Below, one piece after another: positions 8,000 through 18,764 of a DNA stretch of 64,000 nucleotides. The position numbers were made by a program, and so were the translations under genes. The DNA is taken from NCBI RefSeq assembly GCF_014189455.1, contig NZ_CP050296.1, forward strand, positions 4,026,001-4,090,000. The letters are read 5' to 3'. Position 1 is the first letter of the stretch. The number at the start of each line of letters is the position of its first letter. The notes beneath the pieces were generated by a model. That model saw only the letters and a list, made by a program, of their open reading frames with translations. It ran no database searches and was not told where the DNA came from. This stretch comes from Mesorhizobium huakuii (lineage in GTDB: Bacteria > Pseudomonadota > Alphaproteobacteria > Rhizobiales > Rhizobiaceae).

Positions 8000-8860
8000 A
8001 TGCGCAACCGCAACGCCACGGCCTATCGTTTCCTGGCGCCCTATCTGCTGATCTTCTCCGTCTTCTGGGTGTGGCCGATCATCTCTTCGTTCATGATCTC
8101 GTTCCAGGCGACACGCACCGTGCCCTGGCGCTTTGCGCCGGGCTTCAACTGGGGCCGGCTGATCGGCGATCCGGCCTTTTTCAACGCGCTGAAGAACACG
8201 CTGCTCATCCTCGTCATCCAGGTGCCGGTGATGATCGCGCTGGCCATGGTGATGGCCGTGCTTTTGAATTCGCCGCTGTTGAAGGCGAGGGGGCTCTACC
8301 GCTTCGCCTTCTTCGCTCCGGTCGTTGTCGGCGAGGTCGCCTATTCGGCGGTGTTCCGGCTGATGTTCAGCCTCGATTTCGGCATCGTCAACAAGCTCCT
8401 GAACAGTGTCGGGCTGCCCAAGATCGACTGGTTCTCCAATGTCACGCCGGCCATGGCGCTGATCATGATCGCGGTCACCTGGCGCTGGGCCGGCTACAAC
8501 GCCATCATCCTTCTGGCCGGCATGCAATCCATCCCCGAGGATGTCTACGAGGCGGCGACGCTCGACCGCGTCAGCAAGCTCAAACAGTTCTTCCACATCA
8601 CCTTGCCGCTCTTGAAGCCGGTCATCGTGTTCTGCCTGGTGCTGTCGATCATCGGCACCATGCAGCTGTTCACCGAGCCCTTCCTGATCACCGAGCGCGG
8701 CGGGCCGGGCGGCGGCACCGAGACGCTCGGCCTGCTGCTCTACCGCCAGGGGTTCCGGTCGCTCAATTTCGGCTATGCCTCGGCCGTCGCCTACACCATG
8801 GCGGCGCTGGCGATCGCCATCACGCTGGTGCAACTGTGGCTGACGAGGGAAAAGCAATGA
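8000..8860 (+). CDS. sugar ABC transporter permease (MalF/LacF type)
   Basis: A 286-residue inner-membrane protein with six predicted transmembrane segments, the first at about 10-30 ([20 protein letters not shown]). The cytoplasmic EAA loop is visible as [28 protein letters not shown] at about 175-200, where it contacts the ATPase. A GGGAGGAGGAAG ribosome site precedes the ATG. Its stop overlaps the start of the second permease (ATGA), showing translational coupling. Confidence 0.92.
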   Translation: MRNRNATAYRFLAPYLLIFSVFWVWPIISSFMISFQATRTVPWRFAPGFNWGRLIGDPAFFNALKNTLLILVIQVPVMIALAMVMAVLLNSPLLKARGLYRFAFFAPVVVGEVAYSAVFRLMFSLDFGIVNKLLNSVGLPKIDWFSNVTPAMALIMIAVTWRWAGYNAIILLAGMQSIPEDVYEAATLDRVSKLKQFFHITLPLLKPVIVFCLVLSIIGTMQLFTEPFLITERGGPGGGTETLGLLLYRQGFRSLNFGYASAVAYTMAALAIAITLVQLWLTREKQ

Positions 8861-9693
8861 GTTCGCTCTCTTCCGCCCGCCTGCGGCGCAGCATTGCGCT
8901 GCATCTTTTCCTCACCCCGCTGGCGCTGGTCTGGCTGTTCCCGCTGTGGATGATGGTGGTGTTCTCGACCATGCCCGACAACGGCATCTTCAGCCCGGGC
9001 ATCGAGCTTTTGCCGCACGGCAATTTCATCGACAATTTCAACAATCTGCAGCGCGACACCAACTTCGTCGGCGCCATCGGCATCTCCGTTTCCGTGGCGG
9101 TGACCTACACCTTCCTGTCGGTGCTGTTGACGTCGATGGCCGGCTGGGCGCTGGCGCGCTACCAGTTCTTCGGCAAGGGGGTGGTCGTCGGCATCATCTT
9201 CGGCACCATCACGCTGCCCTATGCGGTGGTGCTGATCCCGCAATTCATCATGGTGGCGCGCGACTTCCAGCTCGCCAACACCTGGGTGGCGCTGATCGTG
9301 CCGCCGCTGTTCAATTCGCTCGGCGTGCTGTTCATGCGCCAGAGCTTTTCGATGATGCCGGACGATTTGTTCGATGCAGCCCGCGTCGAAGGCGTGAAGG
9401 AATGGCGCATCTTCCTCTTCGTCGCGCTGCCGCTGGCGCGGCCGATGCTGGCCGCGCTCGCCATCATCCTGTTCCTTGCCTCCTGGAACAATTATCTCTG
9501 GCCGCTTTTGATCAACAGCCAGCCGGGCTCGATGACGGCGCCGGTGGCCCTCGGCACGCTGATCGGCCTCACCAAAGTGTCGTGGGGCGGCATCATGGCC
9601 GGCGCCGTGATGCTGACCGTGCCGATGCTCATCGTCTTCGTGCTCCTGCAGCGCCATTTCATCGCCGGCATCGCCGCCGGCGCAGTCAAGTAA
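8857..9693 (+). CDS. sugar ABC transporter permease (MalG/LacG type)
   Basis: A 278-residue inner-membrane protein starting [12 protein letters not shown] at the ATG that overlaps the preceding stop by four bases. It has six membrane segments and the permease EAA loop [18 protein letters not shown], followed by LPLARPML. With the preceding permease it forms the channel of a CUT1-type importer. The longer reading of this frame (from 7663) is non-protein before the ATG. Confidence 0.92.
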   Translation: MSSLSSARLRRSIALHLFLTPLALVWLFPLWMMVVFSTMPDNGIFSPGIELLPHGNFIDNFNNLQRDTNFVGAIGISVSVAVTYTFLSVLLTSMAGWALARYQFFGKGVVVGIIFGTITLPYAVVLIPQFIMVARDFQLANTWVALIVPPLFNSLGVLFMRQSFSMMPDDLFDAARVEGVKEWRIFLFVALPLARPMLAALAIILFLASWNNYLWPLLINSQPGSMTAPVALGTLIGLTKVSWGGIMAGAVMLTVPMLIVFVLLQRHFIAGIAAGAVK

Positions 9694-9701
9694 GAGGCAG
9701 C

Positions 9702-10781
<1,080 letters not shown>

Positions 10782-10816
10782 CCCGCCGCCCCGTCCAGCC
10801 TTCAAGGAGTATGACA

Positions 10817-12844
10817 ATGACCGCAACCACGCCTATTCGCTGGGGCATTCTCGGCCCGGGCAGCATCGCCCAGGCCTTCGCCGGCGGCGTGGCCGCTTCG
10901 CGCACCGGAACACTGGTCGCCATCGGCGCGCGCAATCCCGGCAAGCCGGGCCTCGCCGAGGCCTTCCCCGGTGCCCGCATCGTCGACGGTTATGAAGCGC
11001 TGCTTGCCGATCCCGACATCGATGCCATCTACATCGCGATACCGCATCCCGGCCACGCGCAATGGGCGATCAGGGCGGCGGAAGCGGGCAAGCATGTGCT
11101 GTGCGAAAAGCCGCTGGCGCTGACCGCCTTCGAGGCAGACGCCATGATCCATGCCGCGCGCAAGGCCGGTACCTTTCTCGGTGAAGCCTTCATGTACCGG
11201 CTGCATCCGCAGACACTGAAATTAGTGGAACTGATCAAGTCGGGCGTCATTGGTGAGATCAGGATGATCAAGTCGAGCTTCGGCTTTGCCATGCCGCGCT
11301 TCATGCCGGAGCACCGGCTTTATGCCAACGAGTCTGCCGGCGGCGGCATCCTGGACGTCGGCGGCTATACCGTCTCGATGGCGCGGCTGATTGCCGGGGC
11401 GGCATCGGGACAACCTTTTGCCGAGCCCGACAAGGTCGTTGGCACGGCTCATCTTGGCCAATCCGGCGTTGATGAATGGGCCTCGGCACTGCTGCATTTT
11501 CCCGGCGGCATCGTCGCCGAGGTCTCCTGCAGCATCTCGCTCAACCAGGACAATGTGCTGCGCATCTTCGGCACCAAGGGCCGCATCGAGGTGCCGGACT
11601 TCTGGTTCGCCGGGGGAAATCGCGATGTCGGCCTCGGCCGCATCGACGTGATCGGCGCTGACGGTGCGCGCCAGACGATCAGCGTCGACGAAAAGCGCCA
11701 TGTCTATTCCTTCGAGGTCGACGGCGCCGGCGAGGCGATCCTTGCCGGACGGCAGGAATTCGCCTGGCCGGGCATGGATTGGGCCGACAGTCTCGGCACC
11801 TTGCGCGTGCTCGACAGATGGCGCGCCGCCGTCGGGCTGGAATACGAGATCGAAAAGGCCCCGTTGCGCACCAACACCATCTCCGGCCGGCCCTTGCGCT
11901 CCGGCGGCACCGCGATCGGCAAGCGCGCCATTCCGGGCCTGGCGAAGCCGGCATCGGTGGTGGCGCTCGGCTTCGAGGATTTCCGGACCTTCTCCTCGGG
12001 CTCGATCCTGCTCGATGCCTTCTTCGAGGCCGGCGGCAATCTGTTCGACACCGGTTTTGTCTACGGCGCTGGCTACACCGAAAAGCTGCTTGGCGAATGG
12101 CTGAAAAACCGCGGCGTGCGCGAGCAATCGGTGATCATCGCCAAGGGCGCGCATTCGCCGCTTTGCTATCCCGACGTGATCGGCAAGCAGCTCGCCCAGT
12201 CGCTCGACCGCCTGCAGACCGACCATGTCGATATCTATTTCATGCATCGCGACAATCCGGACGTGCCGGTCGGCGAGTTCGTCGACGCCATGGACCGTGA
12301 GGTCAAGGCCGGCCGCATCCGTGGCCCGTTCGGTGGCTCGAACTGGACGATGCAGCGCATGGACGAGGCGATTGCCTATGCCGAGCGCACCGGCAAGCAG
12401 AAGCCCGGCGCGCTCTCCAACAATTTTTCGCTGGCCGAAATGCTGGAGCCGATCTGGGCGGGTTGCGTCACCTCGTCCACCGACGACTGGAAGGCCTGGC
12501 TGACATCCAGGCAGATGCCGAATTTCGCCTGGTCGAGCCAGGGCCGCGGCTTCTTCACCGAGCGCGCCGGGCGCGACCGGCGCGACAGCGAGGAATTGGT
12601 GCGGGTCTGGTATTCGGAGCGCAATTTCGGCCGTCGCGACCGCGCCATCGAGCTCGCCACCAGGCTGCGCAAGAGCCCGATCCATGTTGCGCTGGCCTAT
12701 GTGCTCAACCAGCCTTTCCCGTCGGTTCCGCTGATCGGGCCGCGCACGCTGGGCGAGCTGGAAGACAGCCTGCGGGCGCTGGATATCGCGCTTTCGCCGG
12801 CTGATCTTGAGTGGCTGGACGGCGGCAGCCTGCACGCCGCCTGA
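10817..12844 (+). CDS. fused Gfo/Idh/MocA oxidoreductase and aldo/keto reductase
   Basis: About 675 residues in two enzyme domains. The first (about 5-345) is a Gfo/Idh/MocA dehydrogenase with the dinucleotide loop GILGPGSIA and the catalytic E97-K98-P motif (VLCEKPLAL). The second (about 370-670) is an aldo/keto reductase with a complete tetrad: D411, Y416 (FDTGFVYG), K443 (IIAKGAH) and H477 (YFMHRDN). The ATG at 10817 is preferred over 10811, which is one base after AGGAG. It ends the first sugar operon and probably oxidises and reduces the imported sugar or a derivative. Its domain joint at about 345-370 reads continuously with no stop. Confidence 0.88.
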   Translation: MTATTPIRWGILGPGSIAQAFAGGVAASRTGTLVAIGARNPGKPGLAEAFPGARIVDGYEALLADPDIDAIYIAIPHPGHAQWAIRAAEAGKHVLCEKPLALTAFEADAMIHAARKAGTFLGEAFMYRLHPQTLKLVELIKSGVIGEIRMIKSSFGFAMPRFMPEHRLYANESAGGGILDVGGYTVSMARLIAGAASGQPFAEPDKVVGTAHLGQSGVDEWASALLHFPGGIVAEVSCSISLNQDNVLRIFGTKGRIEVPDFWFAGGNRDVGLGRIDVIGADGARQTISVDEKRHVYSFEVDGAGEAILAGRQEFAWPGMDWADSLGTLRVLDRWRAAVGLEYEIEKAPLRTNTISGRPLRSGGTAIGKRAIPGLAKPASVVALGFEDFRTFSSGSILLDAFFEAGGNLFDTGFVYGAGYTEKLLGEWLKNRGVREQSVIIAKGAHSPLCYPDVIGKQLAQSLDRLQTDHVDIYFMHRDNPDVPVGEFVDAMDREVKAGRIRGPFGGSNWTMQRMDEAIAYAERTGKQKPGALSNNFSLAEMLEPIWAGCVTSSTDDWKAWLTSRQMPNFAWSSQGRGFFTERAGRDRRDSEELVRVWYSERNFGRRDRAIELATRLRKSPIHVALAYVLNQPFPSVPLIGPRTLGELEDSLRALDIALSPADLEWLDGGSLHAA

Positions 12845-12866
12845 TAGGGCAAGCCTCAAAGCGGCG

Positions 12867-13743
12867 TCAGGTCTCGTCGTCCGACAGCCTGACGCCGCGC
12901 CTGGCCGGCGTTCGCAGATTGGCATACATGCCGGTGGTGCGGAACTGGCTGGGCGTGGTGCCGTAGAGGCGGCGGAAGACCTTCGAAAAATAGTTCGCGT
13001 CCTCGAAGCCGCATAGGATGGCGACTTCCTTGACCGGCAGGAAGTCCGCCTTAGTCAATAGCTTCGCCGCCCGCTGCAGGCGCTGCTGCAGTACGAACTC
13101 GGCCGGCGGCAGGCGCTTCGCTCTCGGCGAAGCAGCGCGAGAAATGGGCACGGCTGAGGCCGCTGATCTGGACGAGCTCCGCCACCGGCAGCGGCTTGTC
13201 GAGATTGGCGTTGATGTGGTCGATGACAGGCTGCATGGCGCTCTGCTTCTCGGCAAAGGCATGCGAGCCGAAGACATCGTCATAGAGCGCCATCGCCGCC
13301 TCGTAGGCGATAGCGGACGCGGCACCCGGTGAGGCCGCCCCCTTGATGAGGCGCAGGCTGCAATCGGCAAGGTGGTCGACGGTCGCCGGCTTAAGCCGGA
13401 ACACCGGGCCGGAGACGCTGAGGATCGACTTGTGGATGCGCAGCGCCTCCTCACCGTTCATCGAGATCCAGAAATATTCCCAGCGCTCGTCGCTCGCCAG
13501 CCAGTAGCGGTGGTTGTGCGGCACCAGCACCAGCAGCGTGTCATTCTCTTGCAGGCGGTAGTTGCGGTTCTCGTAGCGCAGCTGGCCGGTTCCGCTGATC
13601 GTGTGCTGGAGCACGGTAAACGGGGTCTGGCCGCGTTTGCGCCCGTCCCAGTCGTAAGTCTCGTCCTCGCGCACCTCGTAGCCGGTGCTGGTCGGCATGG
13701 CATGCAGGCGCTGGCGGCCGCGCGGCAGCGAGATCGTGCGCAT
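12867..13743 (-). pseudogene. agpT: AraC-family regulator (AgpT-like) with a frameshift in the DNA-binding domain
   Basis: The N-terminal frame starts MRTISLPRGRQRLHAMPTS at 13743 and has the cupin sensor region (RYENRNYRLQENDTLLVLVP) and the first helix-turn-helix up to SRAHFSRCFAES. There it goes out of frame; the second frame continues RLPPAEFVLQQRLQRAAKLL and ends with the second helix-turn-helix (GFEDANYFSKVFRR). One extra base (or two missing) at about 13108-13122 explains it. It is divergent from the alpha-galactoside operon, the position of AgpT in Sinorhizobium. If real, the break removes half of the DNA-binding domain; it could be a sequencing error. Confidence 0.75.
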
Positions 13744-13989
13744 CGACTGTCCGTTGGTGATCAAATCCCGCAGCACAAAATTACCCTTGAAAGCATAATC
13801 CTTCTCTGGTCGCGCTCGTGAATAAGGGCATAATCCCCTTCGAAAAGCGAGAGAGATCCGCAGGCGAGGAGCGGGCAGGGAGGTTGGCAGGCCGGAATCC
13901 GGCTTGTCGCGCACACATGCCACGGCATGTGGCTGCGACCCACCCCTGTCGTTCCCGGTCTGTTATTAGACTAGGGTGAGGTGCGGCTG

Positions 13990-15456
13990 ATGAGTTTCAA
14001 AATCGCTATCATTGGTGCCGGCAGCGTCGGATTCACCAAGAAACTGTTCACCGACATCCTCTGCGTGCCCGAATTCAGGGATATCGAATTCGCGCTGACC
14101 GACCTCAGCGAGCACAATCTCGGGATGATCAAGGCGATCCTCGACAGGATCGTCGAGGCGAACGGATTGCCGACAAAAGTGTCGGCGACAACCGATCGCC
14201 GCAAGGCGCTGGAAGGCGCGCGCTATGTCATCAGCTGCGTGCGGGTCGGCGGTCTCGAAGCCTATGCCGACGATATCCGCATTCCGCTGAAATATGGCAT
14301 CGACCAGTGCGTCGGCGACACGATCTGCGCTGGCGGCATCCTCTATGGCCAGCGCAACATCCCGGTGATCCTCGACTTCTGCAAGGACATACGCGAGGTC
14401 GCCGCGACGGGCGCCAAATTCCTCAACTATGCCAACCCGATGGCGATGAACACCTGGGCGGCGATCGAGTACGGCAAGGTCGACACGGTCGGCCTCTGCC
14501 ACGGTGTCCAGCATGGCGCCGAGCAGATCGCCACGGTGCTGGGCGCGAAGTCCAGGCAGGAACTCGACTATGTCTGCTCTGGCATCAATCACCAGACCTG
14601 GTTCATCGATCTGCGGTTGAACGGTCGCAAGGTCGGCAAGGACGAGCTGGTTGCCGCCTTCGAGGCGCATCCGGTCTATTCGCAGCAGGAAAAGCTGCGC
14701 ATCGATGTGTTGAAGCGCTTTGGCATCTATTCGACCGAAAGCAACGGACATCTCTCCGAATATCTGCCCTGGTACCGCAAGCGGCCCGACGAGATCACGC
14801 GCTGGATCGACATGTCCGACTGGATCCACGGCGAGACCGGCGGCTATCTGCGCTACTCGACCGAAACCCGCAACTGGTTCGAGACGGAATATCCGCAATT
14901 CCTCGAAGCAGCATCGAAGCCGATCGATCCGACAAAACGCTCCAACGAGCATGCCAGCCACATCCTCGAGGCGCTGGAGACCAACCGTGTCTATCGCGGC
15001 CATTTCAACGTCAAGAACAATGGCGTGATCACCAATTTGCCGCAGGACGCCATCATCGAATCGCCCGGCTTCGTCGACCGCTTCGGCATCAACATGGCCG
15101 CCGGCATCACGCTGCCGGAAGCCTGTGCGGCCACCTGCATATCGTCGATCAATGTCCAGCGCATGTCGGTCCATGCCGCCATATCAGGCGACATCGATCT
15201 CTTGAAGCTCGCCGTGCTGCACGACCCGCTGGTCGGCGCGGTGTCGACGCCGGAGGAGGTCTGGCAGATGGTCGATGAGATGGTCGTCGCCCAGGCCGCC
15301 TGGCTGCCGCAATATGCGCATGCGGTTCCGGCCGCCAAGGAACGGCTATCGAAATCGCAGGTGAAGACCCGCGAATGGGACGGCGCCGCACGGCGAAACG
15401 TGCGCTCGATCGAGGAATTGCGCGCCGAGAAAGCCGCGCTCAAACAGGCCGGCTGA
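13990..15456 (+). CDS. family GH4 glycosidase (alpha-galactosidase/alpha-glucuronidase-like)
   Basis: A 488-residue NAD- and Mn-dependent GH4 enzyme. The N-terminus is the NAD-binding loop KIAIIGAGSVGFT. Metal ligands expected in the family are C170 (in CHGVQHG) and H201 (GINHQ); the ANPMAMNTWA stretch is also conserved. The start at 13990 is used rather than a GTG at 13981, because GAGG lies eight bases before it. The signature CHGV differs from the CHSV typical of alpha-galactosidases, so an alpha-glucuronidase or galacturonidase activity is possible. First gene of the operon reading to 22973. Confidence 0.88.
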   Translation: MSFKIAIIGAGSVGFTKKLFTDILCVPEFRDIEFALTDLSEHNLGMIKAILDRIVEANGLPTKVSATTDRRKALEGARYVISCVRVGGLEAYADDIRIPLKYGIDQCVGDTICAGGILYGQRNIPVILDFCKDIREVAATGAKFLNYANPMAMNTWAAIEYGKVDTVGLCHGVQHGAEQIATVLGAKSRQELDYVCSGINHQTWFIDLRLNGRKVGKDELVAAFEAHPVYSQQEKLRIDVLKRFGIYSTESNGHLSEYLPWYRKRPDEITRWIDMSDWIHGETGGYLRYSTETRNWFETEYPQFLEAASKPIDPTKRSNEHASHILEALETNRVYRGHFNVKNNGVITNLPQDAIIESPGFVDRFGINMAAGITLPEACAATCISSINVQRMSVHAAISGDIDLLKLAVLHDPLVGAVSTPEEVWQMVDEMVVAQAAWLPQYAHAVPAAKERLSKSQVKTREWDGAARRNVRSIEELRAEKAALKQAG

Positions 15457-15562
15457 AATCTTGGGCGCAGCGACGGACCTTGGGAGGCAGGTCCGCCGCA
15501 GTCAGCGTCCGGGCAGAAGACGCGCAGCAGCAAACGTCTGAACACGAGGGAGGAGATCGATA

Positions 15563-17644
15563 ATGAGGAATCTACGCAGCATTGGCATTGCCGCCGGACT
15601 GGCGCTGAGCGTCTCCGTTCCGGCGCTCAACGCCTTCGCATCAGAGCCGACAGTCCCGCCGGTGCCGGCGACCTTTCCGGCCGAGGGCAAGATCAAGTAT
15701 GTCGCGCGCGACTCCATCCTGGAGTTCAAGGCGCTGCCGGAATATCACGAGCCGGACTGGGTGACCGAGAAATACGTCAAGACCGGCAAGCTGCCGCCGG
15801 TCAAGGACCGGCTGCCGAAGGAGCCGCTGGTCTTCAAGACACCCAACATGCCGGATGGCATCGGTGTCTATGGCGATACGATGCGCCATGTCATCGGCGG
15901 TCGGCCGGAGGGCTGGAACTATGGCGCCGGCCAGACGCAAGGCTGGGGCGGCATCGATATCGGCCTCTCCGAATGCCTGACGCGCACCGCGCCGCTGTTC
16001 CAGGTCGAAGCCAAGGACACCGAGCCGCTGCCGAACCTCGCCAAGAGCTGGGAGTGGTCGAAGGATGGCCACAAGCTGACCATGCATCTGATTGAGGGCG
16101 CCAAATGGTCCGATGGCGTCGCCTTCAACGCCGACGATGTCATGTTCTACTGGGATGACGAGGTGGTCGACCCGAACGTCTCGCCGCTCAATGGCGCGAC
16201 GCCGGAAACCTTCGGTGTCGGCACGACGCTGAAGAAGATCGACGACTACACCGTCGAGTGGACGTTCAAGGACGCCTTCCCGAAACAGTACCTCTACGCC
16301 ATGGCCTACGGTACCTTCTGCCCCGGCCCCGCGCACATCTTGAAGCCGCAGCATCCGAAATATTCGAAGAACACCTACGACCAGTTCAAGAATGCCTTTC
16401 CGCCGGAATATATGAACATGCCGGTGATGGGCGCCTGGGTGCCGGTCGAATACCGGCCGGACGACATCATCGTCATGCGCCGCAACCCCTATTACTGGAA
16501 GGTCGACGAAAAGGGCAACCAGCTGCCTTACCTCAACGAGCTGCAGTACAAGCTGTCGACCTGGGCCGACCGCGACGTCCAGGCGGTCGCCGGCTCGGCC
16601 GATTTCTCCAATCTCGAGCAGCCGGAGAATTTCGTCGCCTCACTGAAGCGCGCGGCGGAGGCGAATGCGCCGGCGCGGTTGGCCTTCGGCCCGCGCCTCA
16701 TCGGCTACAATCTGCGCCTGAACTATTCCGCCAATGGCTGGGGCAACCCGGACGAACGCAGCCAGGCGGTCCGCGAGTTGAACCGCAATGAGGACTTCCG
16801 CAAGGCCGTCACCATGGCGCTCGACCGCAAGGCGCTGGGCGACTCCCTCGTCAAGGGGCCGTTCACGGCGATCTACCCGGGAGGCTTCTCCTCGGGCACC
16901 AGCTTCTATGACCGCAAGTCCACCGTCTACTATCCCTTCGATCTCGCGGGCGCCAAGGCGGAACTCGCCAAGGCCGGCCTCAAGGATACCGACGGCGATG
17001 GTTTCGTGAACTTCCCGGCCGGCACCGCCGGCGGCAAGAATGTCGAGATCGTGATGCTGGTCAACAACGACTACGGCACCGACAAAAGCCTCGCCGAAGG
17101 CGTCGTCGCCCAGATGGAAAAGCTTGGCCTTAGGGTTGTGCTCAACGGTCTCAACGGCACCCAGCGCGATGCGTCGCAATATTCCGGCCGCTTCGACTGG
17201 CTGATCCGGCGCAACGACCAGGAACTGACCTCGGTCGTGCAGAACACCGAGCAGCTCGCACCCGTCGGTCCGAAGACCAGCTGGAACCACCGCGCGCCGG
17301 AAAGCGGCGAAGTCGACCTGATGCCTTTCGAAAAAGACCTTGTCGACATCGTCAACAAGTTCGTCGCGTCAGAGGACAATGACAAACGCGCCAGTCTGAT
17401 GAGGGAGTTCCAGAAGATCTCGACCGAACATGTCTACAATGTCGGCCTGACGGAATATCCCGGCGCGCTGATCGTCAACAAGCGCTTCTCGAACATTCCG
17501 CAGGGCACGCCGATCTTCATGTTCAACTGGGCCGAGGATTCGATCGTCCGCGAACGGGTCTTCGTCAAGGCCGACAAGCAGGCGAAATACGAATTGTTCC
17601 CGCAAGAGCTTCCCGGCAAGCCTGGAGACAAAGGCCCGATGTAA
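15563..17644 (+). CDS. agpA: periplasmic alpha-galactoside-binding protein AgpA (family 5)
   Basis: A 693-residue oligopeptide/sugar-type binding protein with a signal peptide (about 1-27, ending AFAS). The mature domain has TPNMPDGIGVYGD, LAKSWEWSKDGHKLTMHL, WSDGVAFNADDVMFYWDDEV and MRRNPYYWKVD, typical of family-5 (DppA/OppA fold) proteins. Its length and neighbours match Sinorhizobium AgpA, which takes up raffinose, melibiose and stachyose. A GGGAGGAG ribosome site precedes the ATG. The name is by similarity and gene order, not a tested match. Confidence 0.85.
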   Translation: MRNLRSIGIAAGLALSVSVPALNAFASEPTVPPVPATFPAEGKIKYVARDSILEFKALPEYHEPDWVTEKYVKTGKLPPVKDRLPKEPLVFKTPNMPDGIGVYGDTMRHVIGGRPEGWNYGAGQTQGWGGIDIGLSECLTRTAPLFQVEAKDTEPLPNLAKSWEWSKDGHKLTMHLIEGAKWSDGVAFNADDVMFYWDDEVVDPNVSPLNGATPETFGVGTTLKKIDDYTVEWTFKDAFPKQYLYAMAYGTFCPGPAHILKPQHPKYSKNTYDQFKNAFPPEYMNMPVMGAWVPVEYRPDDIIVMRRNPYYWKVDEKGNQLPYLNELQYKLSTWADRDVQAVAGSADFSNLEQPENFVASLKRAAEANAPARLAFGPRLIGYNLRLNYSANGWGNPDERSQAVRELNRNEDFRKAVTMALDRKALGDSLVKGPFTAIYPGGFSSGTSFYDRKSTVYYPFDLAGAKAELAKAGLKDTDGDGFVNFPAGTAGGKNVEIVMLVNNDYGTDKSLAEGVVAQMEKLGLRVVLNGLNGTQRDASQYSGRFDWLIRRNDQELTSVVQNTEQLAPVGPKTSWNHRAPESGEVDLMPFEKDLVDIVNKFVASEDNDKRASLMREFQKISTEHVYNVGLTEYPGALIVNKRFSNIPQGTPIFMFNWAEDSIVRERVFVKADKQAKYELFPQELPGKPGDKGPM

Positions 17645-17667
17645 GTTTACCTCCCCTGACCAAGAGA

Positions 17668-17694
17668 CCCGGCCGCGCTGCTGGCGCGGCCGGG
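17668..17694 (+). promoter_or_regulatory. strong hairpin between agpA and the first permease
   Basis: CCCGGCCGCGC (17668-17678) pairs perfectly with GCGCGGCCGGG (17684-17694) around a 5-nt loop. It has no T-run. Like the hairpin at 7921 it lies directly after a binding-protein gene and probably stabilises that mRNA or dampens read-through. Confidence 0.75.
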
Positions 17695-17756
17695 AGAACC
17701 AACCCTCCGAACGGCCCTCAACGGGAGCGTCCGGCGAATGAGGAAGCAGACCGACC

Positions 17757-18764
17757 ATGTTGCGATTCTTGGCTATGCGCATAGCGTCGGCAATTCCGGT
17801 CCTCGCCATACTGAGCCTCGTCACCTTCGCCATCATCCAGGCGCCGCCTGGCGACTATGCCGACTACATCCGCTCGCAGCTGATCAACCAGGGCGGCGCG
17901 TCCTTCGCCGAGGCCGATGCGCAGGCGCAGGCCTACCGTGTCGAACACGGCCTCGATAAGCCACTGCCCGTCCAGTATCTCAACTGGATCGGCGGCATCA
18001 TCACGCGCGGCGATTTCGGCTACAGCCTCTACTACAACAAGCCGGTGGCCGATGTGGTCGGCGAGCGGCTGCCGCGCACGCTGCTTCTGGCGCTGGTCTG
18101 CCATCTGCTCGCCTCGGTGCTGGGCATTACCTTCGGCATATGGGCGGCGACAAGGCAATACACCTGGATCGACTCGACACTGTCAGCCATCTCCTTCCTC
18201 GGCATGACGGTGCCGCGCTTCCTGATGGCGCTGATCATCGTCTACTTGCTGGTCTTCCAGTTCAACGTCTCGGAGATCGGCTCGTTCTTCTCGCCGCAAT
18301 ATGGCGGCGCGCCATGGTCATGGGCAAAGTTCGTCGACCTCGTCAAGCATGTCTGGCCGGTGGTGGCGATCGCCACTTTCGGCGGCCTCGCCTACAATAT
18401 GCGCGTCATGCGCGGCAATTTGCTGGATACGCTCAACGCCCAATATGTCGAAACGGCGAGAGCCAAGGGCCTGACCGGCAGCGCGGTCGTCATGCGCCAC
18501 GCCGTGCCCAATGCGCTGCATCCGCTCGTCATGTATCAGGGCGTGGTGCTGCCCTACATGCTCACCGGCGAGATCGAGACGGCGATCATCTTCGCGCTGC
18601 CGACCGTCGGCCCGGCGGTTGTCGGCTCGATGGCGGTCGGCGACGTCTATGTCACCGCCACCTTCATGATGGTGCTGGCGGCGACGCTGATCGTCGGCAA
18701 CATCTTCGCCGACATGCTGCTCGTCCTGCTCGACCCGCGCATCCGCCAATACGGAGAGAGCTAG
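17757..18764 (+). CDS. agpB: alpha-galactoside ABC transporter permease AgpB (DppB/OppB type)
   Basis: A 335-residue inner-membrane protein with a first membrane segment at about 10-30 and a DppB-type extracellular loop (about 30-95). The permease loop is YVETARAKGLTGSAVVMRHAVPNAL. Ends EGES-type (RQYGES) with TAG directly followed by the ATG of the next gene, so the two are tightly coupled. It pairs with the following permease and the double ATPase. Confidence 0.88.
   Translation: MLRFLAMRIASAIPVLAILSLVTFAIIQAPPGDYADYIRSQLINQGGASFAEADAQAQAYRVEHGLDKPLPVQYLNWIGGIITRGDFGYSLYYNKPVADVVGERLPRTLLLALVCHLLASVLGITFGIWAATRQYTWIDSTLSAISFLGMTVPRFLMALIIVYLLVFQFNVSEIGSFFSPQYGGAPWSWAKFVDLVKHVWPVVAIATFGGLAYNMRVMRGNLLDTLNAQYVETARAKGLTGSAVVMRHAVPNALHPLVMYQGVVLPYMLTGEIETAIIFALPTVGPAVVGSMAVGDVYVTATFMMVLAATLIVGNIFADMLLVLLDPRIRQYGES

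Noticed and set aside
7663..9693. 676-codon frame covering both permeases
   Set aside because: Only the part from 8857 is protein-like (second permease). Before that it is the wrong frame of the binding protein and the first permease.
11222..12925. 567-codon minus-strand frame opposite the oxidoreductase fusion
   Set aside because: Antisense of a strongly supported two-domain enzyme; no ribosome site and no family pattern.
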